A stretch of 64,000 nt of DNA, from the NCBI GenBank assembly GCA_039977295.1, contig JBDWDN010000012.1:124001-188000 (forward strand), read 5' to 3'. Below, one piece after another: positions 44,152 to 53,200 of the stretch. Under the pieces are notes generated by a model. The model saw only the letters and a list, made by a program, of their open reading frames with translations, made no database searches and had not been told where the DNA came from. Position numbers and translations under genes: made by a program. Source of the stretch: Hellea sp039977295 (lineage in GTDB: Bacteria; Pseudomonadota; Alphaproteobacteria; Caulobacterales; Maricaulaceae). Position 1 is the stretch's first letter; each line of letters starts with the position of its first letter.

Positions 44152-44226
44152 ATAGTGAGTATATTCGACCGCTAATGACGTCAGAAAATGTTGGCATCCG
44201 ATTTTGAGACGCCTTAAAGGCATTTC

Positions 44227-45534
44227 ATGACAAATTCTTCTTATTTCAAGTCTGCCACAATCGCCTTGCATACGGGATATACGCCTGAGAGCGAGCATGG
44301 TTCGCGGGCCGTGCCTATTTATCAAACGACCAGCTATGCCTTTGAGAGCGTTCAGGGGGCATCGTCCTTGTTTAATGTTGAGCAAGGCGGGCATATCTAT
44401 TCGCGTATTTCTAACCCAACCGTTGCCGTCCTAGAGCAGCGTTTGGCGGCGCTTGAGGGCGGTACAGGCGCGATTTGTACGGCTTCTGGCATGTCGGCGC
44501 TCTTTGCGACATTTATAACGCTGTGCTCGACAGGGGATCACATTGTATCATCAGAGCAAATTTACGGCTCTACTGCGACGACATTGCGATATACCCTAGA
44601 ACGTTTTGGTATCACCACAGACTTTGTTGATGTGAATGACAGCCATGCTTTGAAAGCTGCGATTAAGCCCAATACGAAGATGGTTTTTTGCGAGTCCATT
44701 TCTAACCCTGGCATGCAGGTCTCCAATCTTCCAGAGATTGGGAAGATCGCCAACGCAGCAGGCGTGCCTGTCGTTGTCGATGCAACATTCGCAACGCCTG
44801 CGCTGAACCGTCCATTAGAGCACGGCGCGAATATTGTTGTGCATTCCGTTACCAAATGGATTGGGGGGCACGGCACAGCGATTGGCGGCTGTATTATAGA
44901 TGGTGGTAATTTTAACTGGGGTGTTTTGAATGAAAAAGGCGAAGCACGCTTCCCCGAAATGACTCAGCCTTACGCGCCATTTCACGGCATGAAGTTCTGG
45001 GAAGAGTTCGGCCCGACGGCCTTTGTGATGAAAATTCGCAGCGAGGCGATGCGCGATTTAGGCGCAGCGCTATCGCCGCATAATGCTTTTCTGATACTGC
45101 AAGGCGTTGAAACACTGGAGCTTCGGATGACCCAACATGTGTCTAATGCCGCTGCTCTGCGTGACTGGCTCTTAGAGCAAGACGGCGTGATCTGGGTGCG
45201 TCATCCTGAAATGGACGCAAAGCCTCATGTCGAGCAGATGTTCCCTAAGGGCGCAGGGTCTATGCTCTGCTTTGGCGTGACGGGTGGCCGCGAAGGCGGC
45301 GCGGCCTTTATCAATGCCGTGTCTTTGGCGTCGCATTTAGCTAATGTCGGGGATAGCCGCACACTTGTATTACATCCAGGCAGCACAACCCATTCACGCC
45401 TCACCAAAGACGCTATGGAAGCTTCGGGTATCAGCGAAGATTTGATACGGGTCTCTGTCGGGCTTGAGGACATTAAGGATATTAAAGCGGATTTTGCCAA
45501 AGGTCTTAAAGCTGCAATACGGGCGGCCAAATAA
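44227..45534 (+). CDS. O-acetylhomoserine sulfhydrylase-like PLP enzyme (MetY type)
   Basis: 435 residues, the length of MetY proteins and longer than MetB/MetC. Cys/Met-metabolism PLP family motifs: SRISNPTVAVLEQRLAALEGG, the ASGMSA turn, PLP-contacting YGSTATTLRYTL, DATFATP, and SVTKWIGGHG with the Schiff-base Lys. C-terminal GDSRTLVLHPGSTTHSRL is also typical. MetY uses O-acetylhomoserine with sulfide or methanethiol to form homocysteine or methionine. It is the first gene of a close-packed operon, its TAA overlapping the next ATG by one base. A methionine gamma-lyase activity is an alternative in this family. Confidence 0.85.
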   Translation: MTNSSYFKSATIALHTGYTPESEHGSRAVPIYQTTSYAFESVQGASSLFNVEQGGHIYSRISNPTVAVLEQRLAALEGGTGAICTASGMSALFATFITLCSTGDHIVSSEQIYGSTATTLRYTLERFGITTDFVDVNDSHALKAAIKPNTKMVFCESISNPGMQVSNLPEIGKIANAAGVPVVVDATFATPALNRPLEHGANIVVHSVTKWIGGHGTAIGGCIIDGGNFNWGVLNEKGEARFPEMTQPYAPFHGMKFWEEFGPTAFVMKIRSEAMRDLGAALSPHNAFLILQGVETLELRMTQHVSNAAALRDWLLEQDGVIWVRHPEMDAKPHVEQMFPKGAGSMLCFGVTGGREGGAAFINAVSLASHLANVGDSRTLVLHPGSTTHSRLTKDAMEASGISEDLIRVSVGLEDIKDIKADFAKGLKAAIRAAK

Positions 45535-46334
45535 TGGAATTGATCGTCAATAAAGCGCCCGTCTATGTCGCAACGGGAGGGAAAGAGTTTAATCCTGAAT
45601 TGCCGACAGTCGTTTTTCTCCACGGCAGCGGCGGGGATCACCGGACATGGGCGCTGCAAACGCGTTGGTTTGCCTATCACGGGTATTCAGTTTTAGCGCC
45701 AGACCTCCCGGGGCACAGCCTCTCGGGCGGAGATGCTTTCAAGACTATCGAAGAAAGCGGGCCTTGGCTTGCCGAGTTTTTAAAGGTGGCGGGCGTGAAA
45801 GCGGCTCATGTTGTGGGCCACAGTCAGGGTTTTTTAAGCGCGCTTGAGCTTTACAGAACAGCGCCAGAGAGCTGTACATCTCTTTGCGCTGTCGCGACCG
45901 CGGCGGCTATTCCTGTGAACCAAGCATTGATTGATACGGCAAAAGTTAGTTCGACAAAAGCAGCTCATATGATGTGCAATTGGGGCTTTGGCCCCCAAGC
46001 GCATATGGGAAAGAGCGCAGTCCCTGGTATGCAACCTATTGCTATTTCCCGCGCCATAATGAGCCTTAACCCCTTAGCGGCTGATTTACAGGCTTGCGCA
46101 GATTACACCGCTGGCATGAATGTTGTGAAGACGCTCAAAGTGCCGATGTTTTGTATCTTAGGAAGCAAGGATAAAATGACACCTTTAAAGGCAGGATTGG
46201 CTTTAGCAGATGCGTCACAATATTCTTATAAGGTTATAATGGATGGTGGCCATATGCTGCCGCTTGAATCGCCAAAGCAAACTCTACAAACCCTAAAAGA
46301 ATTCATCTCAACCCATCAGCGCGACCGGACGTAA
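45534..46334 (+). CDS. Alpha/beta hydrolase
   Basis: 266 residues. FLHGSGGDHRTW is the oxyanion loop and VGHSQGFLSALEL the nucleophile elbow with Ser in GHSQG. A late Asp is in LGSKDKMTP and the His in GGHMLPLE. Typical of small thioesterases or esterases in the alpha/beta fold. Translationally coupled to the MetY-like gene before it and 1 nt before the FadN-type gene. In this setting it may release an acyl product, but its substrate is not established. Confidence 0.85.
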   Translation: MELIVNKAPVYVATGGKEFNPELPTVVFLHGSGGDHRTWALQTRWFAYHGYSVLAPDLPGHSLSGGDAFKTIEESGPWLAEFLKVAGVKAAHVVGHSQGFLSALELYRTAPESCTSLCAVATAAAIPVNQALIDTAKVSSTKAAHMMCNWGFGPQAHMGKSAVPGMQPIAISRAIMSLNPLAADLQACADYTAGMNVVKTLKVPMFCILGSKDKMTPLKAGLALADASQYSYKVIMDGGHMLPLESPKQTLQTLKEFISTHQRDRT

Positions 46335-46335
46335 T

Positions 46336-48624
46336 ATGAGTATTCAAAAAGTAGCCGTTATTGGCGCAGGCACAATGGGCGCAGGTATTGCTGGGCAGGC
46401 CGCCAATGCAGGCTGTGAAGTTTTGCTGCTCGACCTTCCGAGCGATGGCGCGGATGTAAATGCTCTTGCTCAAAAGGGATTGGATCGTATCTCTAATCCC
46501 GCTGACCCAGGTATTATTAGCCAAGCGGCAGGCGCACGCATTTCAGTTGGAAATATCCGTGATGATTTTGATAAACTTGCAGAGTGTGACTGGATTGCTG
46601 AAGCTATTTTGGAGCGGCTAGATCTAAAGAAAGACCTTTATAAAAAACTCGATGCCGTCTGCAAAGATACTGCCATCATTTCATCAAATACATCAACCAT
46701 TCCGATCAAGCTTTTAGTCGAAGACATGCCGCTCGCTTTCCGTAAGCGTTTCGCCATTACGCATTTCTTTAATCCTGTTCGCTTTATGCCTTTACTGGAA
46801 CTGGTTGCGGGCGAAGACACAGACACTGCCATAATGGCGGAGCTGCAGAGTTTCTGTGATGAGCAACTCGGTAAAGGCGTCGTGCCCTGTCTCGATACCC
46901 CCGGTTTTTTGGGTAACCGCGTAGGCTGTTACGCCATCCAAGCCGCTCTCCACACAGCCAAAGATATGGGCATAAACCCGCAAGAGGCAGACGCTATTTT
47001 TGGACGTCCAATGGGCATTCCAAAGACAGGTGTTTTTGGGCTTTATGATTTGATTGGTATCGATTTGATGAGCGATGTTGCGTCTAGTCTCGTCTCAATA
47101 TTGCCAGCCAGTGATGCGTTTCATGATGTCGGAACCAAGCTCCCTCTTATGGAAAATATGGTCGCTAATGGTCAGCGAGGGCGCAAGACGGGGGCGGGGT
47201 TTTACCGCCTCAAAGACGGCGCAAAGCAAGTCATTAATCTGGAAACGGGTGAGTATGCCGCCGCCCAAAGTTTGAATATTCCGATTGCCATTAAGGCCGA
47301 GAAAGAGGGCATTATTCATGTTCTCGAAGATGATAGTAAATATGGCGACTACGCTTGGAAAGTGATGTCCAACGTCCTGTCCTATGCGGCTTCGCTGGTA
47401 CCCGAAGTTGGAGATAACCCTGTGGCCGTCGATGATGCCATGAAAATGGGCTATAATTGGATCAAAGGCCCCTTTGAACTGATTGACGAAATTGGGCCCG
47501 ACTATTTGATTAAGCGGTTAGAGGCAGAGCAGCGCTCAGTTCCTGATTATCTGCGCCAGGCTTCAGGCTCGACATTTTATGAGGGACTTGATGTTCGTAT
47601 CTATGGGGGCGGATGGCGCCCGATAACGCGTTCCGATGGCACTTTACGGTTTAACGATAAGCGTAAAACACTGACGGCTAAGAACTCCAATATGGAGGCC
47701 AGCTGGTATGATATTGATAATGTGGCTTTGGTGGAGTTTCACTCCAAAGCTAACGCGCTTGGCGCGGGTTCTATGCAGATTTTGGAAGACGCTTTAGACG
47801 CAGCTAGCGGCGGAAAAATGCAGGGCCTTATCGTTCACAATGATGCTCAGCATTTCTCATGCGGCGTAAACCTCAACGCTGTGCGGGCGTTTTTCGAAGC
47901 TGAAGACTGGACCGGGCTTGATAGCTTTCTCAATCATTTTCAGCAAACTGTTCACAAACTGGCGACCGCTGATATTCCTGTGGTTGTTGCCCCTGTCGGA
48001 TTATCATTGGGCGGCGGTTTTGAAGTCGTTCTCCACGCAAAACAGGTTATCTGTCACGCCAATTCCAATATGGGTCTCGTCGAATCTGGTGTTGGCGTTA
48101 TCCCGGCTGGCGGCGGCTGTAAGGAAACGCTTTATCGCTGGTTAGATAAAAAAGAGGGCGACGTTACCGCTGCGGCTTGGGAAGCCTTTTATTCCCTTGG
48201 ATTTGGCAAGACAGCCAGTTCCCCCCTTCATGCGCGTGACCTCGCAATGCTGCGAGAGAATGATCGCTATGTAAATAATCGCGACCGCCTTTTCAGCGAA
48301 GCTATGGCGGCTATTGAAGAGGGATCTGAACAAGTGAGCTTTAAGCGCGGCGTAATTGCCATGGCAGGTAAACCAGTCTTTAAAGAGATGATTGCCTGGG
48401 CCGAAAATATGCGCGCCAAAGGCAAACTCTTCGCGCATGATGTTTTTGTCTCTACCGAAATTGCGAGAATAGTCTCGGGTGGCGACATCGAACCGGGAAC
48501 AGAGTGGAGCGAGCAAGACCTTTATGATGCAGAGCGCCGCGCCTTCCTCACACTCGCAAAAACGCCGCAAACACAGGAACGCATTCGCAGCTTGCTTGAT
48601 AACGGAAAAGCCGTCAGGAATTAA
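46336..48624 (+). CDS. Fused 3-hydroxyacyl-CoA dehydrogenase / enoyl-CoA hydratase (FadN-like)
   Basis: 762 residues. The N-terminal half is an NAD-binding 3-hydroxyacyl-CoA dehydrogenase: GAGTMGAGIAGQAANAGCEV near residues 10-30, ITHFFNPVRFMPLLELVAG with the catalytic His, and the dimerisation domain with GPFELIDEIG. The C-terminal half (about 460-660) is a crotonase fold: HFSCGVNL oxyanion loop, GLSLGGGFEV and GLVESGVGVIPAGGGC with acidic catalytic candidates. This order, dehydrogenase first and hydratase second, is that of Bacillus FadN, not E. coli FadB. It carries out hydration and oxidation steps of beta-oxidation. Within the tight operon it follows the hydrolase by 1 nt. Confidence 0.9.
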   Translation: MSIQKVAVIGAGTMGAGIAGQAANAGCEVLLLDLPSDGADVNALAQKGLDRISNPADPGIISQAAGARISVGNIRDDFDKLAECDWIAEAILERLDLKKDLYKKLDAVCKDTAIISSNTSTIPIKLLVEDMPLAFRKRFAITHFFNPVRFMPLLELVAGEDTDTAIMAELQSFCDEQLGKGVVPCLDTPGFLGNRVGCYAIQAALHTAKDMGINPQEADAIFGRPMGIPKTGVFGLYDLIGIDLMSDVASSLVSILPASDAFHDVGTKLPLMENMVANGQRGRKTGAGFYRLKDGAKQVINLETGEYAAAQSLNIPIAIKAEKEGIIHVLEDDSKYGDYAWKVMSNVLSYAASLVPEVGDNPVAVDDAMKMGYNWIKGPFELIDEIGPDYLIKRLEAEQRSVPDYLRQASGSTFYEGLDVRIYGGGWRPITRSDGTLRFNDKRKTLTAKNSNMEASWYDIDNVALVEFHSKANALGAGSMQILEDALDAASGGKMQGLIVHNDAQHFSCGVNLNAVRAFFEAEDWTGLDSFLNHFQQTVHKLATADIPVVVAPVGLSLGGGFEVVLHAKQVICHANSNMGLVESGVGVIPAGGGCKETLYRWLDKKEGDVTAAAWEAFYSLGFGKTASSPLHARDLAMLRENDRYVNNRDRLFSEAMAAIEEGSEQVSFKRGVIAMAGKPVFKEMIAWAENMRAKGKLFAHDVFVSTEIARIVSGGDIEPGTEWSEQDLYDAERRAFLTLAKTPQTQERIRSLLDNGKAVRN

Positions 48625-48634
48625 GGTCGACCTC

Positions 48635-50269
48635 ATGCCGATAGAATATGATGATTTAAAGAAGAATAGCGCAAACTATGTGCCTTTATCGGTCGTAAGT
48701 TTTTTGGATCGCACGGCGGATATTTATCCCGAAGGTGAAGCCCTTATTTATGAAGACAGATATTATAATTGGTCGCAGGTCAGAGGGCGCTGCAGGCAAT
48801 TAGCCTCGGCCTTAAACGCGCGCGGCTTAGGCAAGAATGATACGGTGTCTGTCATGCTTCATAACACGCCGGAGATGTTTGAGTGCCAATTTGCCGTGCC
48901 TATGGCAAACTGCGTTTTAAACTCCATCAATACGCGCCTAGATGCCGACACCATCGCCTACATAATTGATCACGGCGAGAGTCAATTGATGATCGTTGAT
49001 CGAGAGCTTTATCCTGTGGTCTCAGATGCGCTTAAGAAAAGCGCGCGCAACCCTGATGTCATTATTGTCGATGACAGCTTTGCAGATACAAAGCCCGATA
49101 TCCCGGCTGATGCAATCACTTACGAAGCCTTTATTGCCGATCAAAGCCGTGACTATCAGCCAGAGCCGCTGAAAGATGAGTGGCAGGCCATGGCCCTGAA
49201 TTATACCTCCGGCACAACGGGGCGGCCCAAAGGTGTCGTCTATCATCACCGCGGCGCTTATTTAATGGCGATGGGAACAGTGGCAAGTTGGGCACTCCCC
49301 ATGCATCCGAGATATCTTTACACGGTGCCGATGTTCCATTGTAATGGTTGGGGGCATGCTTGGACGATGACATTGATGGCGGGTAAGGTTATTTGTTTGC
49401 GGCATTTCTCACCAGAAAAGTTTTTTGAACAAGCAGGAAAGCACAACATTACCCATTTTGGCGGTGCGCCGATTATTATGAATATGCTCGCGAGCGCGCC
49501 GGACAGCCTCAAGCCCAATTTTGACCATACTGTAAAGGCGATGACAGCAGGCGCTCCGCCTCCGGCAAGCGTTCTCGAAGCCATGGCAAATATGGGCTAC
49601 GAAATCATGCATGTTTACGGCTTGACTGAGACTTATGGTCATGTGTTGCAAGCCGCGCCGCAAGAGGCGTGGGCCGAAAAATCCATGTCTGCACAAGCGG
49701 GTCTAAATGCGCGGCAGGGTGTGGCTTTTACTAATTTAGAAGCAGCAAAAGTTATCGGAGGTAACGGAGAGCCTGTCCCGCATGATGGGAGCACCATGGG
49801 CGAAATTGTGATGCGCGGCAATGTCGTTATGAAGGGCTACCTCAAAAATGATAAAGCCACAGAAGAAGCTTTTAAAGATGGATGGTTCCGGTCCGGTGAT
49901 TTGGGCGTCGTTTATGCCGATGGCTATATACAGTTAAAAGATCGGGCCAAAGATATCATAATATCGGGCGGTGAGAATATTTCGTCAGTAGAGGTTGAAA
50001 ACACCCTTTATAAACACGCCGCTGTCGACATGGCCGCGGTCGTCGCAATGCCGGATGATAAATGGGGCGAGGTTCCTTGTGCTTTTGTTGAGTTAGTCGC
50101 GGGAGCGAGTGCCAGTGAAACTGAGCTGATAGAGTTTTGCTCTGGGAATATGGCACGTTTCAAGCGGCCTAAAAAGATTGTCTTTGGCGTGCTTCCAAAA
50201 ACAGCAACGGGCAAAATTCAAAAAAAAATCTTACGGGAGCAGGCGCTCAACTTTCACATCTCCGATTAA
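48635..50269 (+). CDS. Acyl-CoA synthetase (AMP-forming, DmdB/medium-chain-like)
   Basis: 544 residues from ATG 48635, which has AAGG in range; earlier in-frame starts lie inside the FadN gene. ANL-superfamily motifs: YTSGTTGRPKGVVYHHRG (P-loop), GLTETYGH, GWFRSGDLGV with the conserved Asp, and the C-terminal PKTATGKIQKK with the adenylation Lys. The segment after the GLTE motif resembles proteins annotated as 3-(methylthio)propionyl-CoA ligase. Activates a carboxylic acid to its acyl-CoA with ATP. It lies 10 nt after the FadN gene. Medium-chain fatty acids are the cautious default; methylmercaptopropionate is a possibility. Confidence 0.87.
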   Translation: MPIEYDDLKKNSANYVPLSVVSFLDRTADIYPEGEALIYEDRYYNWSQVRGRCRQLASALNARGLGKNDTVSVMLHNTPEMFECQFAVPMANCVLNSINTRLDADTIAYIIDHGESQLMIVDRELYPVVSDALKKSARNPDVIIVDDSFADTKPDIPADAITYEAFIADQSRDYQPEPLKDEWQAMALNYTSGTTGRPKGVVYHHRGAYLMAMGTVASWALPMHPRYLYTVPMFHCNGWGHAWTMTLMAGKVICLRHFSPEKFFEQAGKHNITHFGGAPIIMNMLASAPDSLKPNFDHTVKAMTAGAPPPASVLEAMANMGYEIMHVYGLTETYGHVLQAAPQEAWAEKSMSAQAGLNARQGVAFTNLEAAKVIGGNGEPVPHDGSTMGEIVMRGNVVMKGYLKNDKATEEAFKDGWFRSGDLGVVYADGYIQLKDRAKDIIISGGENISSVEVENTLYKHAAVDMAAVVAMPDDKWGEVPCAFVELVAGASASETELIEFCSGNMARFKRPKKIVFGVLPKTATGKIQKKILREQALNFHISD

Positions 50270-50360
50270 GTGTGAGGTAATATCATGTCGGAAACGCTAC
50301 CCTTCCTTAATGAAGGACCGATATTTAAAAACGGGACAACGGCTGTAATGGATTGCAACT

Positions 50361-51173
50361 ATGACTGACACCTCTGATGACGCTGAAGTTTTGTGCCGGA
50401 AACTAGATAATCATGGTGTCCTAAGATTCACCCTAAACGATCCGAAGCAACGAAACGCACTCTCTGAGAAGATGTTGAGCTCTCTAAAATCGGCTTTTTA
50501 TGCGGCGCACAATGATAAGGCCGTGCGTGTCATAATATTAGCCGCCAAAGGCTCAGTATTTTGCGCGGGTCACAATTTAAAAGAGATGAGCGATGGCCGC
50601 GGCGCGGATGATAAAGGGCGGGCCTATTTCGCGAAAATAATGACGATGTGCTCGGAACTGATGCAAGCTATTGTGAATTGCTCCAAGCCCGTTATTGCTG
50701 AAGTAGACGGTGTTGCAACGGCGGCCGGGTGCCAATTGGTGGCAAGTTGCGATATGGCAATTGCGTCTGATAGGGCTAAATTCAGTACGCCAGGGGTTCA
50801 TATTGGCCTGTTTTGTTCAACTCCTATGGTCGCTTTATCACGTAATTTATCAAATAAACATGCGATGGAAATGCTTCTAACAGGTGATATGGTTTCTGCT
50901 AAGCGTGCCGCAGAGATGGGATTGGTGAACCGCGTAAGTGCAGAAGATGAATTGCAAAAGACTGTCAGAGAGCTTGCGCGTAAGATAGCTTCAAAATCTA
51001 GTATGACTCTGGCAATGGGAAAACGTGCTTTTTATGAACAGCGCGAAATGACGCTCTCGCAAGCCTACGAATATGCATCTAGCGTCATGGTCGAAAATAT
51101 GCTCGCCCGTGATGCCGAAGAAGGTATAAATGCGTTCATTCAAAAACGTGAGCCACGCTGGACCGATAAATAA
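50361..51173 (+). CDS. Enoyl-CoA hydratase family protein (ECHDC3-like)
   Basis: 270 residues. Crotonase fold with oxyanion-loop segment VFCAGHNLKEM, then GVATAAGCQLVASCDMAIAS and FSTPGVHIGLFCSTPMVALSRN. The long motif with GLFCSTPMVALSR is characteristic of ECHDC3-like members. The two catalytic Glu expected in classical hydratases are not clearly present at the usual places (GCQLV where GGG-E occurs, and GLF in place of an acidic residue), so activity on enoyl-CoA is uncertain. The gene closes the metY-fadN operon, separated by 91 nt, and is convergent with the TmpB-like gene across 14 nt. Confidence 0.85.
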   Translation: MTDTSDDAEVLCRKLDNHGVLRFTLNDPKQRNALSEKMLSSLKSAFYAAHNDKAVRVIILAAKGSVFCAGHNLKEMSDGRGADDKGRAYFAKIMTMCSELMQAIVNCSKPVIAEVDGVATAAGCQLVASCDMAIASDRAKFSTPGVHIGLFCSTPMVALSRNLSNKHAMEMLLTGDMVSAKRAAEMGLVNRVSAEDELQKTVRELARKIASKSSMTLAMGKRAFYEQREMTLSQAYEYASSVMVENMLARDAEEGINAFIQKREPRWTDK

Positions 51174-51187
51174 TGGTGTCTATGGCT

Positions 51188-51748
51188 TTAATTAGCCCAG
51201 GCCTCACGCCGAAACACCTCTTCAACCATAGGCCTGAAATAGTCTAACGGGAAGGTGTCGTAGTCTGGGTCGAAACTGCTTTGATCCCATTCTGCGCAAA
51301 ATCTCACGGCCGCATCATAATGCGGACTATCTTTGTATTTTTGCCGCGCTTCGGGGTCGAGCCCGACTTTATCTGCGTAATATTTATATTGAAAAATTCC
51401 GTGATGCTGAACCGTCCAAGAGCATTCTTCACGCACATAGGGTTTTACAATCGCCGCCGCGAGGCTGTCATGATTATATGGCGCAAGATCATCGCCAAGG
51501 TCATGGACGAGGGCGCAAACTATCCAGTCTATATCCGCGCCGCTACGCTGCGCGCGTGTCGCGCATTGCAGGCTATGTTCTAGGCGGTCAATTTTATAAC
51601 CTGCAAGACTGTCTTTGAGTTTCGCGAGCTGCGCCATGATACGATCAGGCAAATCATAAGCATATTGTGCTTCATGCTTGGCCAGCATTGCATAGTCTTC
51701 GGCTGTGCCGTCGCTCATCTGCGTGAAAGATACAGTTTGATCAGTCAT
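51188..51748 (-). CDS. TmpB/PhnZ-type diiron HD-domain oxygenase
   Basis: 186 residues. The sequence has RLEHSLQCATRA followed by LVHDLGDDL (HD pair), NHDS, VQHHGIFQ, and a late Asp in AEWDQSS. These ligands and their order match the mixed-valent diiron HD oxygenases PhnZ and TmpB, which cleave the C-P bond of 1-hydroxy-phosphonates to release phosphate and the carboxylate. The opening LEH motif differs from phosphohydrolase HD proteins. The start overlaps the TmpA-like stop by 8 nt with GGAG in range, so the two oxygenases are coupled. Substrate choice between hydroxy-TMAEP and related hydroxy-phosphonates cannot be decided here. Confidence 0.78.
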   Translation of the reverse strand: MTDQTVSFTQMSDGTAEDYAMLAKHEAQYAYDLPDRIMAQLAKLKDSLAGYKIDRLEHSLQCATRAQRSGADIDWIVCALVHDLGDDLAPYNHDSLAAAIVKPYVREECSWTVQHHGIFQYKYYADKVGLDPEARQKYKDSPHYDAAVRFCAEWDQSSFDPDYDTFPLDYFRPMVEEVFRREAWAN

Positions 51749-52892
51749 CTTCGCGGATTACTCCTGTGGTTTTACCGTCTCGTGCCAGAAGCCGGTAAAG
51801 ACAGTCCGGCCCATCATGGTCAATATAGCACCCTTGTAAATGCCGATGACCTTGTTTGCCATTAAAAGCCGTGCGCCCATGCAATAGACGGTAATTATCC
51901 ATCATTAAGAGCGTGCCGGGGCGGAATGGAAAACTGATTTGAAAGGCCTCAGAGTTTGACATTTCATGCAAGCGGCGGCGCCCTGCGTAAAAGAGGGAGA
52001 GCGTCTCGGGATCGAGCGCTGGAACATAATCTAGGCGCGAGCTTAGCCGAATGTGTCTTATATGGCCACGGTGATCGCGCTCTATAATCGGCCCGTGATG
52101 CTCGAGGATAGCGGAAGGGCCCTCATAGCGGTATCGCACGATGACCTCTTCAAGAACTTTGGCTTGTTCGGGAGCCTCTTCAGCGAGCTTTTCCGCAATG
52201 GCCATACCGTCAACAAGGGTCGATAGGCCGCCAGAAACTTCATTGCTCAGGCAGTGCAGAAACTGAATGCCAGGAACAGGGTCGCGGTAAGGATTGTCTG
52301 TATGTGAGGCGAGGGCTGCATCTGTATAGGCGATGTCGGATGGGTTCGGTTTTGTTTCAACATTGAAAAGTTCGCCGAAATTCGTTTCGCGAAGATATCC
52401 AAAGCGGCGGGCGACAGACTTTAGGGCGTCTTGCTCCGTTGGGGTATTCTGCATCACGCAATAGCCATGAGCAAAATAGCTCTCAAGCATGTCTTTCATA
52501 CGCTGCGGCGCGTCCAGCTCCCGCCAATCAAATTCGGGGCGCGTATTTAGCCCCGCATCCCAGCTTTGCGGCAAAGGCGGATTTTCAGGGTTCTCGCGCC
52601 AGCCGAGCTCCTGCGTTAGCTCCGTCATGGCTAGGTGCGAACGGTGGCCATCACTAAATGTAATCTCAACAAGGTTTTTTTCGGCGGATTTTATGTCCGT
52701 CACTTGTATGTCGTGGGGTAGCTCCGCATGTTCATATAGACGTTGGTGGCTAATTGGATCGAAATCTGAAGGCCCGTTCACCCGTTCGCGAATCCAAAGG
52801 GGATGAAGACGGGCAATTCTGTCTCCCCCATCTGAAACTTTGACCCCGCCATTGTGCCGATCAATTTCAATTCTCGCCTGGGGTAAAGCCAT
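51741..52892 (-). CDS. TmpA-like Fe(II)/2OG dioxygenase (misannotation-prone as gamma-butyrobetaine hydroxylase)
   Basis: 383 residues with GGAGAG before the ATG. An N-terminal DUF971-like domain begins near residue 20 (LHPLWIRERV). The Fe/2OG jelly roll has the facial triad from ASHTDNPYR (HxD at about 207-209) and the distal His in LLHGRTAF, with a downstream Arg for 2OG in GHRHLQGCY. The cysteine cluster that binds zinc in gamma-butyrobetaine hydroxylase is not present after LHPLW. TmpA hydroxylates 2-(trimethylammonio)ethylphosphonate at C1. Coupling with a TmpB/PhnZ-type gene and divergence from a betaine-type transporter support TmpA over carnitine biosynthesis. Confidence 0.75.
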   Translation of the reverse strand: MALPQARIEIDRHNGGVKVSDGGDRIARLHPLWIRERVNGPSDFDPISHQRLYEHAELPHDIQVTDIKSAEKNLVEITFSDGHRSHLAMTELTQELGWRENPENPPLPQSWDAGLNTRPEFDWRELDAPQRMKDMLESYFAHGYCVMQNTPTEQDALKSVARRFGYLRETNFGELFNVETKPNPSDIAYTDAALASHTDNPYRDPVPGIQFLHCLSNEVSGGLSTLVDGMAIAEKLAEEAPEQAKVLEEVIVRYRYEGPSAILEHHGPIIERDHRGHIRHIRLSSRLDYVPALDPETLSLFYAGRRRLHEMSNSEAFQISFPFRPGTLLMMDNYRLLHGRTAFNGKQGHRHLQGCYIDHDGPDCLYRLLARDGKTTGVIREDD

Positions 52893-53200
52893 ATCGACTC
52901 TCCATAACCGTTACGCTTAAAACATCGCAGAATATATCTTCGCTACAAGTCACTAATCATATCATAAGAAAAACTTAGATTAGGGATATGCTAAAATCAT
53001 TAATGAGAACGGCTCTCAAAATTTACGCGGAATCATTGTGATTTCCGACATCTTAGGAGGTAAGGGTAAGCATAAGTGTTTTTAATTCTACCCGCAAAGC
53101 CGACTATTCTGGCGGTTATCCGCCTCAGTTCTGAGATAGGTTGTTGATATTCTCTCCGTCATTTCCCATACCGTCGAAAATAATAAGATTAGGGGATATC
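52893..53200. promoter_or_regulatory. Divergent regulatory interval between tmpA-like and BCCT genes
   Basis: 308 nt without a gene. It holds two dyads: TGAGA-ACGGC-TCTCA at 53004-53018, and an imperfect palindrome GGAATCA-TTG-TGATTTCC at 53029-53046. AGGGGA precedes the BCCT start at 53201. No regulator gene is adjacent, so a global or distant regulator would have to use these sites. No clear -35/-10 pair was found on either strand. Confidence 0.45.

Noticed and set aside
44065..44226. SAM-II riboswitch before the MetY-like gene
   Set aside because: The leader has a strong hairpin, but the conserved SAM-II core sequence and pseudoknot pairing were not found by eye.
51741..52892. Gamma-butyrobetaine hydroxylase (carnitine synthesis)
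   Set aside because: The zinc-binding Cys cluster is missing and the gene is coupled to a PhnZ/TmpB-type HD oxygenase, which fits TmpA better. It is not fully excluded.
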